7,878 bases of DNA from Methylotenera sp. (GTDB lineage Bacteria; Pseudomonadota; Gammaproteobacteria; Burkholderiales; Methylophilaceae): contig JACDEP010000095.1 in NCBI GenBank assembly GCA_013816325.1, positions 1 through 7,878 of the forward strand, in the 5' to 3' direction. Shown here piece by piece: positions 5,292 to 7,878 of this stretch. The notes below the pieces were generated by a model. The model saw only the letters and a program-made list of their open reading frames with translations, was not told the DNA's origin and did not search any database. Position numbers and translations under genes: made by a program. Positions within the stretch are counted from its first letter, which is position 1. The number at the start of each line of letters is the position of its first letter.

Positions 5292-6194
5292 GTGAGCAGT
5301 ATCGAAGAGAATAATAGTAAAAATTACTTTGCCATTTTTGGCCTGCTATTTGGTGCGCTGTGCTGGGGTATCATCTGGTACCCGTACCGTATCATGGCTG
5401 AAGCCGGTATTTCCGGTGTTGCATCAAGTTTTTATACCTACTGCATTGCCACGCTGATTGCTGGCGGTTATTTTGCCAAATACTGGCGCGACATATTCAA
5501 ATTACCCTTCAGTATCCTCTGGCTGAGCTTGATTGCCGGCTGGACGAATTTAAGCTATGTGCTAGCCGTCATTGATGGTGAAGTGATGCGGGTCATGCTG
5601 CTGTTCTATCTCTCTCCATTGTGGACATTAATTCTGGCGCACTTCTGGCTGAAAGAGAAAACTCAATTGACGGGATATATAGCAATAGCGATATCTTTAA
5701 TAGGTGCGTTTATCATGCTCTATGATTTTTCCAACCCGGTGATTACATTCCCATTACCTAGTAGCGATTCTGACTGGTTTGCCTTGTCCGCGGGTATTGG
5801 CTTTTCACTCACCAATGTCATTACTCGCAAATCCAGTCATTTGACCATCCGCGCTAAGTCATTTGCGGTGTGGGTGGGGGTGATACTAGTGTCGCTATTA
5901 TTTATATTATTTACCAATGAAAAACTCCCCACTCCGCATGCCTTTACGCTGACTCATTGGCTAATCCTGACAATTATTGCCTTGCTGCTCATAGCAGCGA
6001 CCGGCTTTGTGCAATATGGCGTGACCAAAATTACGGCCACGCGCGCTTCCGTGCTATTTTTGTTTGAGTTGGTTGTGGCTGCCATCGCTTCTTACTTCTT
6101 AGCGCATGAAGTGATGGCTTGGAATGAATGGCTGGGCGGTGTATTAATTATCTCTGCTGCGATATTTGCTGGATTGAATAGCAATACGCATTAG
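5292..6194 (+). CDS. EamA/DMT-superfamily transporter
   Basis: A 300-residue inner-membrane protein with about ten hydrophobic helices arranged as two EamA repeats. Repeat one ends in LFYLSPLWTLILAHFWLKEK (104-123) followed by GYIAIAISLIGAFIMLYDF; repeat two ends in ATRASVLFLFELVVAAIASY (249-268) followed by FLAHEVMAWNEWLGGVLIIS. The paired hydrophobic-helix, polar E-K/E-V, then G-containing helix pattern is the hallmark of the drug/metabolite transporter superfamily, whose members export amino acids, nucleotides or other small molecules; the substrate cannot be told. The GTG start at 5292 is supported by AAGGA (5282-5286) 5 bases upstream. It is divergent from dapC across about 77 bases, which invites, without proving, a link to export of lysine-pathway metabolites. 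It converges on pilU with an 18-base gap. Confidence 0.9.
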   Translation: MSSIEENNSKNYFAIFGLLFGALCWGIIWYPYRIMAEAGISGVASSFYTYCIATLIAGGYFAKYWRDIFKLPFSILWLSLIAGWTNLSYVLAVIDGEVMRVMLLFYLSPLWTLILAHFWLKEKTQLTGYIAIAISLIGAFIMLYDFSNPVITFPLPSSDSDWFALSAGIGFSLTNVITRKSSHLTIRAKSFAVWVGVILVSLLFILFTNEKLPTPHAFTLTHWLILTIIALLLIAATGFVQYGVTKITATRASVLFLFELVVAAIASYFLAHEVMAWNEWLGGVLIISAAIFAGLNSNTH

Positions 6195-6212
6195 CACTTT
6201 TGAATTAATAGA

Positions 6213-7307
6213 CTAGCTAAAGCTTGAACTCCTGCTGCTTTCTGCTGCGAAGCGGATTTTAAGTGATAAGTCATTGCGAGAATCGGCATTAGCTAGGGCA
6301 TTTTCTTCATCAATTTTGCCGTTGGCGAATAATTTGAATAAGGACTGGTCAAAAGTCATCATGCCAATGTCGTTGTTATCGGCCATGATTTCTTTCATGT
6401 CGCTCATCTTTTGTTTCTCAATTAGCTCCGACATATAAGGCGTATTGATCATCACCTCAATCGCCGCAACGCGCTTACTTTGTTTGCCGGAGATCAGACG
6501 TTGCGAAACAATCGCCACCAGGTTCATGGACATACCAAGTAATAAACCGGCTTTTGCTTCTTCCGGGAAGAATGAAATGACGCGCTCCAGCGCTTGATTG
6601 GCGTTATTGGCGTGCAGGGTAGCTAAGCATAGATGGCCGGTTTCGGCGTAAGCCAAGGCGTTTTTCATACCTTCCATATCGCGTACTTCACCAATCAAAA
6701 TCACATCTGGCGCTTGGCGCATGGCATTTTTAAGGCCATTTTCAAAAGAAAGCGTATCGATACCTACTTCGCGTTGATCAACTATAGATTTTTTATGCGG
6801 ATGCACGAATTCAATCGGGTCTTCCAGCGTCAGGATATGGCCGGTGGTCGTTTCGTTCCTATGGTCTATCATCGCAGCTAGCGAGGTAGATTTTCCGGAA
6901 CCGGTAGCGCCGACCATGAGGATTAAGCCGCGTTTACGGTTAATCAGGTCTTTGAGAATAGGCGGCAGGCCTAAAGCCTCTATCGAAGGAATGTGAGTTT
7001 TTATGTGGCGGATGACCATGCCGACTTCACCACGCTGTTTGAATACATTGATACGGAAGCGGCCGATATCTTTTTTGCCAATCGCAAAGTTACATTCCAA
7101 GGTAGATTCAAACTCTTTGATCTGTTCCGGGCTCATAATGGAGTAAGCGATCTCCTTAATGACGCCGGGTGCCATCACCTGTGAGTTAATCGGTAGCGTA
7201 TCACCTTCAACTTCAATATGAATCGCCGCACCTGTACTAAAAAATAGGTCGGAACCACCTTTATCCAGCATGAATTTTAAGATAGGGGTGATGTCGATAG
7301 CGGCCAT
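6213..7307 (-). CDS. pilU: Type IV pilus retraction ATPase-like protein PilU
   Basis: A 364-residue hexameric ATPase of the PilT/PilU family acting at the cytoplasmic base of type IV pili, where PilU assists PilT in retraction and twitching motility. Motifs in order: N-terminal PAS-like region with GGSDLFFSTGAA (17-28); Walker A GATGSGKST (133-141); Asp box LEDPIEF (161-167); Walker B DVILIGEVRD (201-210, Glu207); His box HLCLATLHANN (225-235). RQAPDVILIGE, ATLHANNANQAL and the MTFDQSLFKL segment point to PilU rather than PilT, which usually reads RQDPDVILVGE. The start ATG 7307 has AGGA 8 bases upstream. The tail is unusually Ser-rich (SSRSSSFS). pilT, the usual upstream partner, is absent here; a glycosyltransferase gene occupies that place. 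Confidence 0.93.
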   Translation of the reverse strand: MAAIDITPILKFMLDKGGSDLFFSTGAAIHIEVEGDTLPINSQVMAPGVIKEIAYSIMSPEQIKEFESTLECNFAIGKKDIGRFRINVFKQRGEVGMVIRHIKTHIPSIEALGLPPILKDLINRKRGLILMVGATGSGKSTSLAAMIDHRNETTTGHILTLEDPIEFVHPHKKSIVDQREVGIDTLSFENGLKNAMRQAPDVILIGEVRDMEGMKNALAYAETGHLCLATLHANNANQALERVISFFPEEAKAGLLLGMSMNLVAIVSQRLISGKQSKRVAAIEVMINTPYMSELIEKQKMSDMKEIMADNNDIGMMTFDQSLFKLFANGKIDEENALANADSRNDLSLKIRFAAESSRSSSFS

Positions 7308-7334
7308 GAGTGAAGTCCTAATGCTTTGGTATTT

Positions 7335-7362
7335 ATTATGTTGAGGTCTGGGTTAAACCAAA
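7335..7362 (-). promoter_or_regulatory. Possible pilU promoter
   Basis: On the minus strand CATAAT (7340 to 7335, 5 of 6 match) follows TTTGGT or TTGGTT (7362 to 7356) with a 15-16 base spacer, in the 58-base gap after the glycosyltransferase gene. It would give a leader of about 20 bases carrying the AGGA ribosome binding site. The -35 match is poor and spacing is short, so this is only a candidate; pilU may instead be read from upstream. Confidence 0.3.
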
Positions 7363-7365
7363 TTT

Positions 7366-7878
7366 TTAAGACTTTAGCATAATTTTTTGTTTCCACATGA
7401 CTTGGTAAGACTCTTCAAGGGATTTCGCAAAGCGTGCAGTATCAAACAGCCTCGAGCAGCTTTTATTCATGTTCAATTTTTCTTTGATACTTTGCAATTC
7501 AGCAGGATTGTTTGCTAGCTGAAATGCCTTTGCTTCATAGTTTTTGAGATTGTCGGTGATTAATTCAGGTAAATCAGCAGCCATAAGCAGGCTCCCGGCG
7601 ACTCTGGAGGCAAAAGTATCCCCAGCACAAGTTAATACCGGCAAACCCATCCATAATGCATCGCTGCAGGTTGTGTGCGCGTTGTATGGCAATGTGTCTA
7701 GGAACAAGTCCGCATGTGCATGGCGGGCAAGATGGTCGGCAATCGCTACGCGTGGTGCGAATATGATTCTATCGGGATTGATTCCAAGTTTTGTGGCTTG
7801 TGCAAGCAGGTTTTGTTTCGCCCATTTATTGCAATCTAACAGCCAGAGAATGCTATCGGGAACCTTGCCCAGCAAGCG
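7366..7878 (-). CDS. SPINDLY/O-GlcNAc transferase-type (GT41) glycosyltransferase, C-terminal part
   Basis: The minus-strand frame is open from the window edge to TAA at 7366-7368, giving the last 170 residues; the true start is outside. The sequence KVPDSILWLL, then RIIFAPRVAIADHLARHA, ADLFLDTLPYNAHTTCSDAL, WMGLPVLTCAGDTFASRVAG and SLL is the C-terminal GT-B (nucleotide-sugar binding) half of GT41 enzymes, known from animal OGT and plant SPINDLY. HTT contacts the UDP phosphates and the Asp in SDALW the ribose in characterised OGT; both are present. Bacterial members usually have N-terminal TPR repeats and modify proteins on Ser/Thr. The catalytic His of the first half lies beyond the window. 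The neighbouring pilU makes pilin or another surface protein a possible target, which is inference from position only. Confidence 0.88.
   Translation of the reverse strand, partial: RLLGKVPDSILWLLDCNKWAKQNLLAQATKLGINPDRIIFAPRVAIADHLARHAHADLFLDTLPYNAHTTCSDALWMGLPVLTCAGDTFASRVAGSLLMAADLPELITDNLKNYEAKAFQLANNPAELQSIKEKLNMNKSCSRLFDTARFAKSLEESYQVMWKQKIMLKS

Noticed and set aside
6195..6212. Bidirectional terminator between the transporter gene and pilU
   Set aside because: The 18-base gap holds no stem; any termination signal would have to lie inside the coding ends.
6633..7184. Plus-strand open frames opposite pilU
   Set aside because: They are short, have no ribosome binding site or recognisable motif, and are explained by the complementary strand of a strongly conserved gene.

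Overview
The window looks like chromosomal DNA of a moderately AT-rich betaproteobacterium, plausibly a Methylophilaceae-type methylotroph. That placement is tentative and rests on recalled similarity of the MutL tail, MiaA, DapC and PilU plus mid-range base composition. No rRNA, tRNA, CRISPR array or insertion sequence was seen.

Left part (1-3980, all + strand). The 3' end of mutL is followed, far downstream, by miaA, a gene pair that is usually adjacent in beta- and gammaproteobacteria. Here about 1.27 kb sits between them. It begins 4 bases after the mutL stop and ends inside the miaA start codon region. It holds (i) a very AT-rich gene of unknown function with a HEPN-like RNSLAH motif, broken by two opposite single-base frameshifts, and (ii) a complete YefM/YoeB-type toxin-antitoxin pair with its own promoter and paired GTAC-core operator sites. 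The toxin gene overlaps miaA by 8 bases, so miaA appears to have become the third gene of an autoregulated toxin-antitoxin operon. Downstream lie two uncharacterised membrane protein genes: a single-pass anchored protein with a glycine-rich loop, and a roughly ten-helix DUF2157-like protein. No terminator is evident between these genes.

Middle (4024-6194). dapC (lysine/diaminopimelate biosynthesis) lies on the minus strand, convergent with the membrane gene. It is divergent from an EamA/DMT-type transporter on the plus strand. The dapC promoter appears to put transcription start almost on the ATG, suggesting a leaderless message.

Right part (6213-7878, minus strand). pilU encodes an accessory twitching-motility ATPase. 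Upstream of it is not pilT but the 3' end of a SPINDLY/O-GlcNAc-transferase-type (GT41) glycosyltransferase gene that runs off the window.

Most of the window is ordinary housekeeping and membrane genes. The part most worth attention is the mutL-miaA insert: a decayed or recoded HEPN-like gene next to a toxin-antitoxin module wired into a tRNA-modification gene.
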